Shown one piece after another: positions 8,132 to 16,348 of a stretch of DNA of 43,599 nucleotides (positions within the stretch are counted from its first letter, which is position 1; each line of letters opens with the position of its first letter). Position numbers and translations under genes: made by a program. This DNA comes from Paracoccaceae bacterium (GTDB lineage Bacteria; Pseudomonadota; Alphaproteobacteria; Rhodobacterales; Rhodobacteraceae): assembly GCA_028150825.1 (NCBI GenBank), contig JAOGIM010000012.1, positions 1 through 43,599 of the forward strand, written 5' to 3'. The notes under the pieces were generated by a model. It had not been told where the DNA came from. It searched no databases and saw only the letters and a list, made by a program, of their open reading frames with translations.

Positions 8132-8911
8132 ATGGATTTAAAAAATAAAATCATTGTTATAACGGGTGCGGCAAATGGAATCGGCCGCGCGATGGCCATC
8201 AGATTTACGGCCCAAGGTGCCAAAAAAATCATTTGCGCTGACCTTGATGAAGACGGGGTGTACGAAACCGCACAGCAAGTTGGTGGTATTGCCCATAAAA
8301 TAGATGTTTCGCGTGAGGCCGACATTTCAACATTGATAGAAATAACTGAAACAGAGGTCGGGCCGATTGACCTTTATTGCTCAAATGCCGGGATATCGAT
8401 CGCCGGCGGTGTTGAAGTGGATAATGAAGGCTGGAATAAGATTTGGAACATTAACTTGATGGCACATGTCTGGGCGGCAAGACATCTAGTTCCAAGAATG
8501 ACAAAGCGCGGAAGTGGTTATTTGCTGAATACGGCATCTGCAGCCGGCCTCCTGAACCAAGTCGGCTCTGCACCATATGGCGTCACTAAACACGCAGCAG
8601 TCGGACTCGCAGAATGGATGGCAATGACATATCGAGATCAGGGCATAAAAGTTTCAGTTTTATGCCCTCAAGCTGTCCGCACAGAGATGACCCGTGGCCA
8701 CGAGGATCATGTGGCAAGCATCGATGGAATGCTTACGCCCGAGGAAGTTGCAGAAAGCTGTGTGGCAGGTCTTGGTGAAGAAACCTTCTTGATTCTTCCA
8801 CATCCACAGGTCAAAGAGTACATGCAAAATAAATCGAACAACTATGATCGTTGGATCGGAGGTATGCGAAAGCTTAACCGACGGTTTGGAGCCTTTATAA
8901 AATCAAACTAA
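8132..8911 (+). CDS. Short-chain dehydrogenase/reductase (second of two)
   Basis: A 259-residue SDR with TGAANGIG at 11-18, SNAG at 84-87, Ser136, and Tyr149/Lys153 in YGVTK. Asp37 at the end of the second beta strand (ICADLD) suggests NAD(H) preference, in contrast to the upstream SDR, so the pair may differ in cofactor. The C-terminus is less FabG-like (LILPHPQVKEYMQNKSN) and resembles SDRs acting on small alcohols or xenobiotic side chains. It starts 11 bases after the preceding gene with TGGAGCG in front and is the last gene of the operon. Its substrate is unknown. Confidence 0.87.
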   Translation: MDLKNKIIVITGAANGIGRAMAIRFTAQGAKKIICADLDEDGVYETAQQVGGIAHKIDVSREADISTLIEITETEVGPIDLYCSNAGISIAGGVEVDNEGWNKIWNINLMAHVWAARHLVPRMTKRGSGYLLNTASAAGLLNQVGSAPYGVTKHAAVGLAEWMAMTYRDQGIKVSVLCPQAVRTEMTRGHEDHVASIDGMLTPEEVAESCVAGLGEETFLILPHPQVKEYMQNKSNNYDRWIGGMRKLNRRFGAFIKSN

Positions 8912-8979
8912 GTGCGGAGTTCTCCTCTCTTGTTCAATGTATCGATCATGATTAAATATTTTTTCAAAGGGTCCGTTTA

Positions 8980-9222
8980 ATGGCAATGTTAGCACAAGAT
9001 ATAGAGGCGCTCATCCTCGAAGCGTTTCCGGACGCGAAAGTTACAATCACCGATCTCGCTGGTGATGGAAATCATTATGCTGCAGAAGTCATCGATGAGA
9101 GTTTTCGTGGTAAGAACCGTGTCCAACAGCAACGCGCCGTTTACGCGTCACTTAAGGGCAGAATGGATGGGGCGCATGGTGAATTACATGCATTGGCACT
9201 AACCACCAAGGTCCCAGAATAA
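8980..9222 (+). CDS. BolA family protein
   Basis: An 80-residue BolA-fold protein. Conserved features are DLAGDGNHYAAEVIDESF, then GKNRVQQQRAVYASL and the C-terminal LHALALTT strand. BolA proteins form Fe-S-bridged complexes with CGFS glutaredoxins and act in Fe-S trafficking or iron sensing. The next gene encodes exactly such a glutaredoxin, which supports the role. The group with DGNHY at this position is the short BolA/IbaG type. The ribosome site AAGGG is about 8 bases upstream of the chosen ATG; an ATG two codons later is an alternative. Confidence 0.92.
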   Translation: MAMLAQDIEALILEAFPDAKVTITDLAGDGNHYAAEVIDESFRGKNRVQQQRAVYASLKGRMDGAHGELHALALTTKVPE

Positions 9223-9303
9223 AGCGTATAGCAACGGTATCATGTTTCAAACAAAAGATAATAACAGTAATATACAGCGTACTAGTTTATTTAAAAAGTT
9301 TGC

Positions 9304-9329
9304 ACTATATCAGATAAGAATGATATAGT
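9304..9329. promoter_or_regulatory. Inverted repeat in the grxD leader
   Basis: A perfect 9-bp inverted repeat, ACTATATCA at 9304-9312 and TGATATAGT at 9321-9329, separated by 8 bases, ends 25 bases before the grxD start. There is no T run after it, so it is more likely an operator or a leader hairpin than a terminator. Its binding protein is unknown; an iron or Fe-S regulator would fit the gene. Confidence 0.45.
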
Positions 9330-9354
9330 TGCGCAATAAATAAGGACCAAAGTC

Positions 9355-9717
9355 ATGAGTGATGTAAAATCGTTAATTCAGGAAACAGTTTCTTCAAACA
9401 ATGTTGTCCTATACATGAAGGGCACAAAAGCCATGCCCCAATGTGGCTTCTCCAGCAAGGTTGCAGGCGTTCTCAACTACATGGGGGTAGACTATACAGA
9501 TGTTAATGTCCTGGCTGATGAAAATATTCGCCAGGGAATAAAAGATTTTTCGGATTGGCCAACTGTACCACAATTGTACGTCAAAGGCGAGTTTGTCGGT
9601 GGATGTGACATTATTACTGAAATGACAATGTCTGGCGAATTAGACACGCTTTTCAAAGAAAATGAAGTTACGTTTGACGAAAACGCAGCAGAAAAGATTC
9701 GTGAAGCGAATGTTTAA
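9355..9717 (+). CDS. grxD: Monothiol glutaredoxin, Grx4 family
   Basis: A 120-residue monothiol glutaredoxin with the family signature CGFS at residues 30-33, the Lys in MKGTK that contacts glutathione, and WPTVPQLYVKGEFVGGCDI. Such proteins carry a glutathione-ligated [2Fe-2S] cluster shared with BolA partners and pass clusters to target proteins. The bolA-like gene lies 132 bases upstream in the same direction. A spaced inverted repeat lies in the gap, so the gene may have its own control. The length is slightly above the usual ~110 because of a C-terminal tail. Confidence 0.95.
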   Translation: MSDVKSLIQETVSSNNVVLYMKGTKAMPQCGFSSKVAGVLNYMGVDYTDVNVLADENIRQGIKDFSDWPTVPQLYVKGEFVGGCDIITEMTMSGELDTLFKENEVTFDENAAEKIREANV

Positions 9718-9779
9718 ACTGTTAAAACACGAATAATGGTTAGGCCTCATCTCTTCAACGTCCAAGCTCTATTCAAGGT

Positions 9780-10157
9780 CTAAGAATTTACCTGATCGGC
9801 TAAGGATTCTGCTTTAAGCACTATCTCAGCTAGGTTTTTTACAAGCTCTTTGGGCACAACCTCCATATGTTCAGCCGTACCGAGCGAAAGCGACTTTAAT
9901 CTGGAGACTTCTGCTGTCGCTTGAGATAGGCTTGCTTGCGCCTGAGTCAGCTTATCCTGCGCACCGGCAGTTTTGTCCGCGAGCATCAGACCAGCCATTA
10001 ATAGTATGCGAGCCTCCGAAAGCTTGCTGATTTGATCTCCAAGTTTACCAGCCTCAAGATTAAGTGCCGCTGCGGCAGATACCAGATATTTCTCTTCCCC
10101 AGCTTGGCAAGACACAGTAAAACTTTTCCCACCAATATCTACTTCTACTTCCGGCAT
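9780..10157 (-). CDS. zapA: Cell division protein ZapA
   Basis: A 125-residue protein with the ZapA N-terminal domain (VEVDIGGKSFTVSC, then AAALNLEAGKL) and a C-terminal coiled coil. ZapA binds and bundles FtsZ filaments at midcell. The start codon overlaps the stop of the upstream 92-residue gene by one base (TAATG), so the two are translationally coupled. Gene order beside tkt fits other Rhodobacterales. No 6S RNA gene was recognised next to it, although zapA is a common neighbour of ssrS in proteobacteria. Confidence 0.88.
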   Translation of the reverse strand: MPEVEVDIGGKSFTVSCQAGEEKYLVSAAAALNLEAGKLGDQISKLSEARILLMAGLMLADKTAGAQDKLTQAQASLSQATAEVSRLKSLSLGTAEHMEVVPKELVKNLAEIVLKAESLADQVNS

Positions 10158-10435
10158 TACCCATTCTCCTCAGGGTTTTTATCAGAATCATTTAAGACCT
10201 GCGCAAGCTGGTCATATAATTTTTGCATTTCTTCGGTTTCTTTGTGATGCTCTTTTTCGAGATCAGCCAATAAACCGGATAATTTTGCGTTTTGATCGCT
10301 CAAAGCGTTTATCTCTGACTGCAATGCTTCAGTCGAAGAATCAACATCTTCGGCATGGGTATTATTTTCTAATCCCTCCGATATTCGATCAAGTGCTATT
10401 TTAAGGCGCCTTTCGAGCTCTTTTATTTCGTCCAT
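10157..10435 (-). CDS. Coiled-coil protein coupled to zapA
   Basis: A 92-residue, strongly acidic, almost entirely helical protein with heptad-like spacing of Leu, Ile and Ala (for example LERRLKIALDRI and ALQSEINALSDQNAKL). It has no membrane segment. It overlaps zapA by one base, so it is very probably made together with ZapA. The size and coiled-coil nature recall ZapB of gammaproteobacteria, which partners ZapA, but I cannot claim homology from sequence. A function in Z-ring organisation is an inference from linkage only. Confidence 0.78.
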   Translation of the reverse strand: MDEIKELERRLKIALDRISEGLENNTHAEDVDSSTEALQSEINALSDQNAKLSGLLADLEKEHHKETEEMQKLYDQLAQVLNDSDKNPEENG

Positions 10436-10650
10436 TGTATCGACCCTTGCTGCTCTTGCTGATCCAGAATTATGTTAGATTCACGCTTACCCCTTAAAAC
10501 GAATCATTTTTTCCTGCGTATAGTAATGATTTTACCTGACCCCGCACAAAATTGCGCCCCCTTACGAACCTAATGAAACCCAATACTTGCTATTCAGTAT
10601 CAGGCTGTTATTGAGCATCAATAGAAAACTGATCGGGGATTAATTGGAGC

Positions 10651-12675
10651 ATGCACATCCAAGAGCTACGCGACACGCATCCAGAACATTGGCAAAAATC
10701 AACTGCAATAAGGGTTTTGACCCTCGACGCCGTAGCCGCGGCAAACTCTGGCCATTCTGGAATGCCTATGGGAATGGCAGACGTAGCAACTGTACTTTTT
10801 GAAAAACACCTCAAATTTGTTGCTAGTGATCCAACGTGGCATGATAGAGATCGTTTCATTCTATCAGCAGGCCACGGATCTATGCTGCTTTATAGTCTTC
10901 TCCACCTATGCGGCTATGAAGATTTCCCCATTGAAGAGTTGAAAAATTTCCGTCAACTCGGCGCAAAGACCGCAGGTCACCCCGAGAATTTCCTATCATC
11001 AGCTATCGAAACTACCACTGGACCTTTGGGGCAAGGTCTCTCAAATTCAGTTGGTTTTGCGATGGCGGAAGAAGCCTTGCGCGCGAAATTTGGAAGAAAG
11101 CTTGTCGATCATCACACCTTTGTAATTGCAGGTGACGGCTGCCTTATGGAAGGCGTATCTCAAGAAGCCATAGGCCTCGCAGGTCGCCACGAACTTGGGA
11201 AACTAATCGTCTTCTGGGATAATAACAACATTACGATCGACGGTAACGTTGATATGGCAGACAGGACAAATCAAGCCATGCGCTTCAAAGCATCGGGTTG
11301 GCAAGTTCTTGAAATTGATGGTCATGATCCTGAAGCCATAGATTTGGCAATTATTACTGCCAAAAAATCTAAAAAACCATCTATGATCGCATGCAAGACA
11401 CACATTGCGCTTGGATCTAGTGCTCAAGACACCTCCAAAGGACACGGAGCACTCACCGATCCGAAGTTGATTGAAGATGCCAGAAAAACCTACGGCTGGA
11501 CCGCCGGATCTTTCAAAATTCCTCAAGCTCTGAAAACCGATTGGGAGACGATCGGCAAAAAGGGAATTCCAGAGCGTGATGCATGGGCTGAGCGGTTTTC
11601 ATGTGTTTCGCAAAATCGTCAAAATGAATTTGAACGTGTTCATGCATTAGAGCCCGCCAAAAAGATCAAAGTGGCAGTAAGAAACTTGAAAAAACAAATC
11701 TCAAGTACTGCACCCAAAGTCGCGACCCGCAAATCAAGCGAGATGACACTGAACGTGATTAATCCGATTGCGCCTGAAACTTTTGGTGGTTCAGCTGACC
11801 TCTCGGGCTCAAACAACACAAAATCCATAGATATGACTGTTTTTGATAATGTTAATCGGGCTGGACGGTATATCCATTGGGGCGTACGCGAACACGGTAT
11901 GGTGGCCGCTATGAATGGAATGGTGCTTCACGGCGGTATCCGCGCTTACGGTGGTACTTTCATGTGCTTTACCGACTACGCCAGACCCGCAATGCGATTG
12001 GCTGCATTGATGAAAGTGCCGACTGTTTTTGTTATGACACATGACAGTATCGGACTTGGCGAAGACGGTCCAACACACCAGCCTGTTGAACATCTCGCTA
12101 TAAGTCGGGCCACTCCAAACACCTATGTTTTTCGCCCCGCAGATACCATTGAGACCGCAGAGGCCTGGGAAGTTGCACTAACCACGAAGACAACGCCTTC
12201 TGTGATGGCACTTTCGCGCCAAGGATTGCCAACTGTTCGTATTGAACATAATCCAGAAAACCTAAGCCAGAAAGGAGCCTATGTTCTTCGAGAGGCATAT
12301 GGCAAAAGGCAAGTTATTCTTATCGCCACTGGATCTGAAGTTTTTCTTGCACTAGAAGCGCGAAAAGTTCTCCAAGAAGGAGGCGTCGGTACTCGAGTTG
12401 TATCTATGCCATGCATGGAACTTTTTGCCGAACAAAAGGAAAGCTATCGCAAAAGAGTTCTACCGGGCGGGTCAAATGTTCGAATCGGTATCGAGGCTGG
12501 CGTACGCCAAGGTTGGGATCGGTGGCTGCTGGGTGAACGCGGTCGTGAAGCAAAATCAGACTTTATCGGTATGAATAGTTTTGGAGCATCAGCTCCTGCG
12601 GAGACCCTGTTCGAGCACTTTGGAATAACGGCAAATGCGGTTGTCGAGCGTGTAAAAGCCCTTTTGGAAAAATAA
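10651..12675 (+). CDS. tkt: Transketolase
   Basis: A 674-residue thiamine diphosphate enzyme moving two-carbon ketol units in the pentose phosphate pathway. The ThDP/Mg motif runs from GDG (161-163) to NNN (191-193). The N-terminal substrate residues lie in [11 protein letters not shown], and the pyrimidine domain has [13 protein letters not shown] with the catalytic Glu. The length matches the family (~660-670). The start ATG has GGAG only one base away, which is closer than ideal, but family alignment supports it. It is followed on the same strand by two gap genes, forming a carbon-metabolism cluster, though the gap of almost 190 bases means gap1 probably has its own promoter. Confidence 0.95.
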   Translation: MHIQELRDTHPEHWQKSTAIRVLTLDAVAAANSGHSGMPMGMADVATVLFEKHLKFVASDPTWHDRDRFILSAGHGSMLLYSLLHLCGYEDFPIEELKNFRQLGAKTAGHPENFLSSAIETTTGPLGQGLSNSVGFAMAEEALRAKFGRKLVDHHTFVIAGDGCLMEGVSQEAIGLAGRHELGKLIVFWDNNNITIDGNVDMADRTNQAMRFKASGWQVLEIDGHDPEAIDLAIITAKKSKKPSMIACKTHIALGSSAQDTSKGHGALTDPKLIEDARKTYGWTAGSFKIPQALKTDWETIGKKGIPERDAWAERFSCVSQNRQNEFERVHALEPAKKIKVAVRNLKKQISSTAPKVATRKSSEMTLNVINPIAPETFGGSADLSGSNNTKSIDMTVFDNVNRAGRYIHWGVREHGMVAAMNGMVLHGGIRAYGGTFMCFTDYARPAMRLAALMKVPTVFVMTHDSIGLGEDGPTHQPVEHLAISRATPNTYVFRPADTIETAEAWEVALTTKTTPSVMALSRQGLPTVRIEHNPENLSQKGAYVLREAYGKRQVILIATGSEVFLALEARKVLQEGGVGTRVVSMPCMELFAEQKESYRKRVLPGGSNVRIGIEAGVRQGWDRWLLGERGREAKSDFIGMNSFGASAPAETLFEHFGITANAVVERVKALLEK

Positions 12676-12687
12676 TCACAAAAGCAA

Positions 12688-12719
12688 GTGAGTCGTTACT
12701 AAAACCAATAGCAACTCAC
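12688..12719. terminator. Possible weak terminator after tkt
   Basis: GTGAGT (12688-12693) can pair with ACTCAC (12714-12719), extended by three more pairs beyond a mismatch. A short A/T run follows. It is a weak candidate, based on structure only. Confidence 0.25.
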
Positions 12720-12740
12720 AGTGCAAAAATTTTAGCTGAA

Positions 12741-12784
12741 TGTTAGCGATACCGAATGTAATCTGGTAAATTTTAACGCTAACA
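12741..12784. promoter_or_regulatory. Two LacI-type operator-like sites upstream of gap1
   Basis: TGTTAGCGATACCG (12741-12754) and TTTTAACGCTAACA (12771-12784) match the perfect palindrome found in front of gap2 at 11 and 12 of 14 positions. Their centres are exactly 30 bp apart, close to three helical turns, so two dimers could bind the same face of DNA. LacI-family repressors use such CG-centred palindromes. The regulator is not in this window; a central-carbon regulator such as CceR of Rhodobacter is a candidate by role only. Confidence 0.5.
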
Positions 12785-12864
12785 CAACATGAAAAGTACA
12801 AAATATTCGTATCCGACCCTACCTAATTCACGTATAACCGCAGTGGGTTCTGATGGAAAATTAA

Positions 12865-13866
12865 ATGACAGTCACCGTGGGCATAAATGGATTTGGCAGA
12901 ATTGGTCGCTGTACTCTTGCCCATATCACCGAGAGCGGCCGCAATGATATTGAAGTTTTAAAAATCAACGCTACCGGCCCCATTGAAACAAATGTACATC
13001 TTTTTCGATACGATAGCATTCATGGGCGGTTCCCTGGACAAGTCGCTGTGAACGGAAGTTCAATCGATCTTGGCCGAGGTCCAATTGACGTTATGTCTAC
13101 GTACGATCCTAGCGAACTTGATTGGAGCGGTTGCGACGTTGTTTTAGAATGCACTGGCAAACTCAATGATGGCAAGGTTTCAGCCGTACACATCCAGCAA
13201 GGCGCAAAAGCCGTGCTTATTTCCGCCCCTGCTAGGCATGTTAATAAGACTATCGTATACGGCGTAAATCATCGAGATTTAATCCCTGGTGATACAATGA
13301 TTTCTAACAGCTCTTGTACAACCAACTGTCTCGCCCCACTAGCTAAAGTCCTTAATGACACTATCGGGATCGAATGTGGCATGATGACAACTATTCACTC
13401 CTACACAGGCGACCAACCAACCTTGGACCGTGGGCACGATGACTTATATCGCGCCCGCGCTGCAGCAATGGCAATGATCCCGACATCAACCGGTGCAGCC
13501 AAAGCACTTGGAGAGGTTCTACCAGAGCTTAGCGGTCGACTTGACGGAACAGCAATGCGAGTACCAACCCCTAACGTATCTGTAATTGACCTAACCTTTG
13601 AAGCCCAAAAAAATGTAACAGCTGAAGATATCAACGACGCAGTCCGTGAAGCTTCTGAGGGTCATTTAGGACAAGTTCTAGCCTATGATCCAGAGCCGAA
13701 AGTATCGATCGACTTTAATCACACCACGTATTCTTTCATATTTGCCCCAGAACAGACAAAGGTAGTTGGAAAGCGCATGGTAAGGGTCCTGGCTTGGTAT
13801 GATAATGAATGGGGGTTTTCATGCCGCATGGCAGATGTGGCCACATCCATTGGCCGATTACTCTGA
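12865..13866 (+). CDS. gap: Glyceraldehyde-3-phosphate dehydrogenase, first copy (GapB-like cofactor site)
   Basis: A 333-residue type I phosphorylating GAPDH. GINGFGRIGR forms the dinucleotide-binding loop; Cys151 in SNSSCTTNC is the catalytic cysteine, and HSYTGDQ carries the catalytic His. At residue 36, where NAD-specific enzymes have Asp after Asn, this copy has Ala (KINATGP). Bacillus GapB, an NADP-linked gluconeogenic enzyme, has the same Asn-Ala arrangement, so NADP tolerance and a gluconeogenic role are plausible but unproven. The second NAD determinant (Leu-Pro in Bacillus) reads Arg-Gly in both copies here. Operator-like palindromes lie 80-125 bases upstream. GGAAAA upstream of the ATG is a modest ribosome site. 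Confidence 0.94.
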   Translation: MTVTVGINGFGRIGRCTLAHITESGRNDIEVLKINATGPIETNVHLFRYDSIHGRFPGQVAVNGSSIDLGRGPIDVMSTYDPSELDWSGCDVVLECTGKLNDGKVSAVHIQQGAKAVLISAPARHVNKTIVYGVNHRDLIPGDTMISNSSCTTNCLAPLAKVLNDTIGIECGMMTTIHSYTGDQPTLDRGHDDLYRARAAAMAMIPTSTGAAKALGEVLPELSGRLDGTAMRVPTPNVSVIDLTFEAQKNVTAEDINDAVREASEGHLGQVLAYDPEPKVSIDFNHTTYSFIFAPEQTKVVGKRMVRVLAWYDNEWGFSCRMADVATSIGRLL

Positions 13867-14202
13867 TAATTTAGTAAAAGTATTCAAGACATGATCATGC
13901 GTGCTGTTTTGAGTTTTGGGTTGACTAACTCAAACTATTATTTCTGCTATGTGAGCATTTTGGCGTGCGGAATAAACTTTGGGAAATTTTTTTTATTCTG
14001 ATCCTAATTCACTTTGATGCGAAATATATTCTGACGGGGCCTAAATATATTTATTTTTACCCGAAAGGGAAACGATCTCACGGAAACGCTTGCCGTATAT
14101 AGATTGCCACAAAATTGGACCAAATACCGTTTAAAGGTTGACAAACTATAATGAATAGATTTGTTAGCGCTAACAAGATTTTCAACAAATTTGGAAGTTT
14201 CC
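13867..14202. other. Intergenic region between the two gap genes
   Basis: About 336 bases without a supported gene. The first part has a hairpin (TTTGAGTT at 13908-13915 with AACTCAAA at 13927-13934) that may terminate gap1, though no good T tract follows. The rest is AT-rich leading into the gap2 promoter and its palindrome. Confidence 0.4.
14138..14175 (+). promoter_or_regulatory. gap2 promoter with perfect 14-bp palindromic operator
   Basis: TGTTAGCGCTAACA at 14162-14175 is a perfect 14-bp palindrome of the CG-centred LacI-family type. A consensus -10 hexamer TATAAT is at 14147-14152, which would place the transcription start around 14159 and the palindrome over about +3 to +16, a classic repressor position. 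TTGACA at 14138-14143 is an alternative -35 whose -10 would fall on the palindrome itself. Either reading puts the operator in the way of RNA polymerase. The related imperfect sites upstream of gap1 suggest common control. Confidence 0.62.
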
Positions 14203-15204
14203 ATGCCAGTAAATGTATCAATAAACGGATTTGGCCGCATTGGACGAAATATACTTCGCAGCGCCATAGAAAACCACCGGAAAGATATAAAAATTGTTGC
14301 CATAAACGATTTGGCTCCCGTTGAGACAAATGCTCATTTGTTAAAATACGATAGTATTCACGGAAGGTTTCCAGGAGAAATTAAAATTGATAGAGATACA
14401 ATCGACGCAGGTTTAGGTCCAATTCGAGTGACGCATTTGAGACAACCTGGAGAGTTACCTTGGGAAGATGTCGACGTTGTTTTGGAATGTACAGGGATTT
14501 TTACCTCAAAAGAGCAGGCTTGTATTCACCTTAACAGTGGTGCCCGACGGGTATTGGTCTCGGCCCCATCCAGTGATGCAGATAAGACGATCGCTTATGG
14601 CGTAAACCATAAATTTCTAGAGCCAGATGATATTATTGTTTCCAATGCCTCTTGTACTACGAATTGCATGGCCCCTGTAGCCAAAGTTCTGGATGAAGCA
14701 GTTGGAATAAAAAAAGGCTTTATGACGACGATCCATAGTTATACCGGCGATCAACCAACGTTAGATCGAGGTCATAGCGACCTTTATCGCGCGCGCGCAG
14801 CTGCGCTGAACATGATCCCGACATCGACCGGCGCGGCGCGCGCTGTCGGTCTCGTGCTCCCCCAGCTAAAGGGAAAATTGGATGGTGTTGCAATACGCGT
14901 GCCTACCCCAAATGTATCCTGCGTAGATCTGACGTTTGAATCAGCCCAGGACACAACGATAGAAGAAATAAATAACGCTATGCATTCCGCTGCAAATGGT
15001 GCGCTCGCTGGCATATTGGGTGTGACGGACGAAAAGCTTGTTTCGATGGATTTCAACCACGACAGTCGATCAAGTATTTTCGCAACCGACCAAACCAAAG
15101 TTATGGATGGAAATTTTTGTAGAATTTTAACATGGTACGATAATGAATGGGGATTTTCAACGCGCATGCTGGACACAGCCGTGGCAATGGGGAAATTGAT
15201 CTAA
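14203..15204 (+). CDS. gap: Glyceraldehyde-3-phosphate dehydrogenase, second copy (GapA-like cofactor site)
   Basis: A 333-residue type I GAPDH, clearly paralogous to the copy just upstream and of identical length. SINGFGRIGR begins the Rossmann fold; Cys151 in SNASCTTNC is catalytic. Residue 36 is Asp (AINDLAP), as expected for NAD-dependent glycolytic enzymes and unlike the Ala of the first copy. I placed the start at the ATG at 14203, with GGAAG about 7 bases upstream; the frame stays open to a TTG at 14161, but that lies inside the operator and has no ribosome site. A perfect LacI-type palindrome lies immediately upstream. Confidence 0.94.
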   Translation: MPVNVSINGFGRIGRNILRSAIENHRKDIKIVAINDLAPVETNAHLLKYDSIHGRFPGEIKIDRDTIDAGLGPIRVTHLRQPGELPWEDVDVVLECTGIFTSKEQACIHLNSGARRVLVSAPSSDADKTIAYGVNHKFLEPDDIIVSNASCTTNCMAPVAKVLDEAVGIKKGFMTTIHSYTGDQPTLDRGHSDLYRARAAALNMIPTSTGAARAVGLVLPQLKGKLDGVAIRVPTPNVSCVDLTFESAQDTTIEEINNAMHSAANGALAGILGVTDEKLVSMDFNHDSRSSIFATDQTKVMDGNFCRILTWYDNEWGFSTRMLDTAVAMGKLI

Positions 15205-15251
15205 GCTAATCTAAATTTCCAATATAGCAGTCTTATTAATTAAGGTTTAAA

Positions 15252-15785
15252 CTACTCTTTAAATGCTGTGCCGTTATCCTGACAATCTTCAGATTTGTCT
15301 AATTTACTCAGCAAGCGGCTGTTAACATGGGGCGTTACAAACTTGCTAACATCTCCTTCAAGCCTTGCAATTTCCTTTACCAGCTTTGACGCAATGGCCT
15401 GATGTTTGGCTTCTGCCATTAGAAAAACTGTCTCAATAGATGAATCCATAGCTCTGTTCATTCCAACCATCTGAAATTCATATTCAAAATCAGCCACAGC
15501 CCTTAAGCCACGCACGATCACTTGAGCTTCAACATCATGTGCACAATCAATCAATAGATTCTCAAACGGGTGAGCAACAATTTGTGTGCCAGTATCATCT
15601 GAAAGAGTTGCACATTCCCTCTCAATCATCTCGACACGCTCTTCCAATGAAAAAAGCGGCCCCTTATCGCCATTAATGGCGACACCTATGACGAGCCGAT
15701 CCACCAGCATCGCCGCACGTCTAATAATATCTACATGACCAAGTGTGATTGGATCAAAAGTCCCAGGGTAAAGCCCAACGCGCAT
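15252..15785 (-). CDS. coaD: Phosphopantetheine adenylyltransferase
   Basis: A 177-residue nucleotidyltransferase that makes dephospho-CoA from 4'-phosphopantetheine and ATP, the fourth step of CoA synthesis. The ATP-binding TxGH motif is at residues 14-17 (GTFDPITLGH), followed by VRGLRAVADFEYEFQM and SSIETVFLMA, all diagnostic of bacterial CoaD. It is about ten residues longer than usual at the polar C-terminus. It converges with gap2 and lies downstream of the CBS-domain gene on the same strand, about 70 bases away. Confidence 0.94.
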   Translation of the reverse strand: MRVGLYPGTFDPITLGHVDIIRRAAMLVDRLVIGVAINGDKGPLFSLEERVEMIERECATLSDDTGTQIVAHPFENLLIDCAHDVEAQVIVRGLRAVADFEYEFQMVGMNRAMDSSIETVFLMAEAKHQAIASKLVKEIARLEGDVSKFVTPHVNSRLLSKLDKSEDCQDNGTAFKE

Positions 15786-15855
15786 ATCTTCTTACCTACC
15801 GGTTAAATTTCGTTGGCCAAAACAACAGCATTCATTGCAGAAAAGCAAGTCTCAA

Positions 15856-16290
15856 TCAGCACCCCATAATCATGTTTTCCATAGCAACCTTTTCCATAGA
15901 TAATTGGGAAAGTTTGGCTTTGACGACATCACCCTGCGTAATTAACCCTATAAGTTTGTTATTTTCCAAAACAGGCATATGCCGAAAACGACGTTCAGAC
16001 ATGATCAAAAGTATCTGGTCCGCGGTTGCGTCACGACTACAAGTCTCAACTTTGCAGGTCATAATATCAGCTGCCACCAGGCCTAGGGACGACATTCCCC
16101 GTTCGGCGATTGCACGCACAATATCTCGCTCTGAGACAATACCTTGGGCAGTTTTCTGATCAGAAGAGATGACCACTACCCCAATCTTTTGAGATGTTAA
16201 AATGACAGCAATATCAGTTACTTTTGTCTCTGGAGTAGCAATGGTTACACCATTACTACCCTTGGCCTTTAATATCTGTTTGACCAGCAC
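15856..16290 (-). CDS. CBS-domain pair protein
   Basis: A 144-residue protein made of two tandem CBS domains (about 8-62 and 77-130), the usual adenosine-nucleotide sensing module. Motifs include VVVISSDQKTAQGIVSERDIVRAI and RRFRHMPVLENNKLIGLITQGDVVK, each ending in the typical G(I/L)(V/I)(S/T)xxDhh signature. Stand-alone CBS pairs of this sort are common in alphaproteobacteria, and the regulated partner is usually unknown. The start is GTG with GGAGG 6 bases upstream. No partner enzyme is evident nearby. Confidence 0.9.
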   Translation of the reverse strand: MLVKQILKAKGSNGVTIATPETKVTDIAVILTSQKIGVVVISSDQKTAQGIVSERDIVRAIAERGMSSLGLVAADIMTCKVETCSRDATADQILLIMSERRFRHMPVLENNKLIGLITQGDVVKAKLSQLSMEKVAMENMIMGC

Positions 16291-16348
16291 AGCACGCCTC
16301 CACAGTATTAATTTGATAAATAAACACTCAGAAAAATGGTTGCTTTTG

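Noticed and set aside
9718-10650. 6S RNA gene near zapA
   Set aside because: The gene order suggested looking, but the gap beyond zapA is only 62 bases and the zapA-tkt gap shows no long bulged hairpin of the 6S type.
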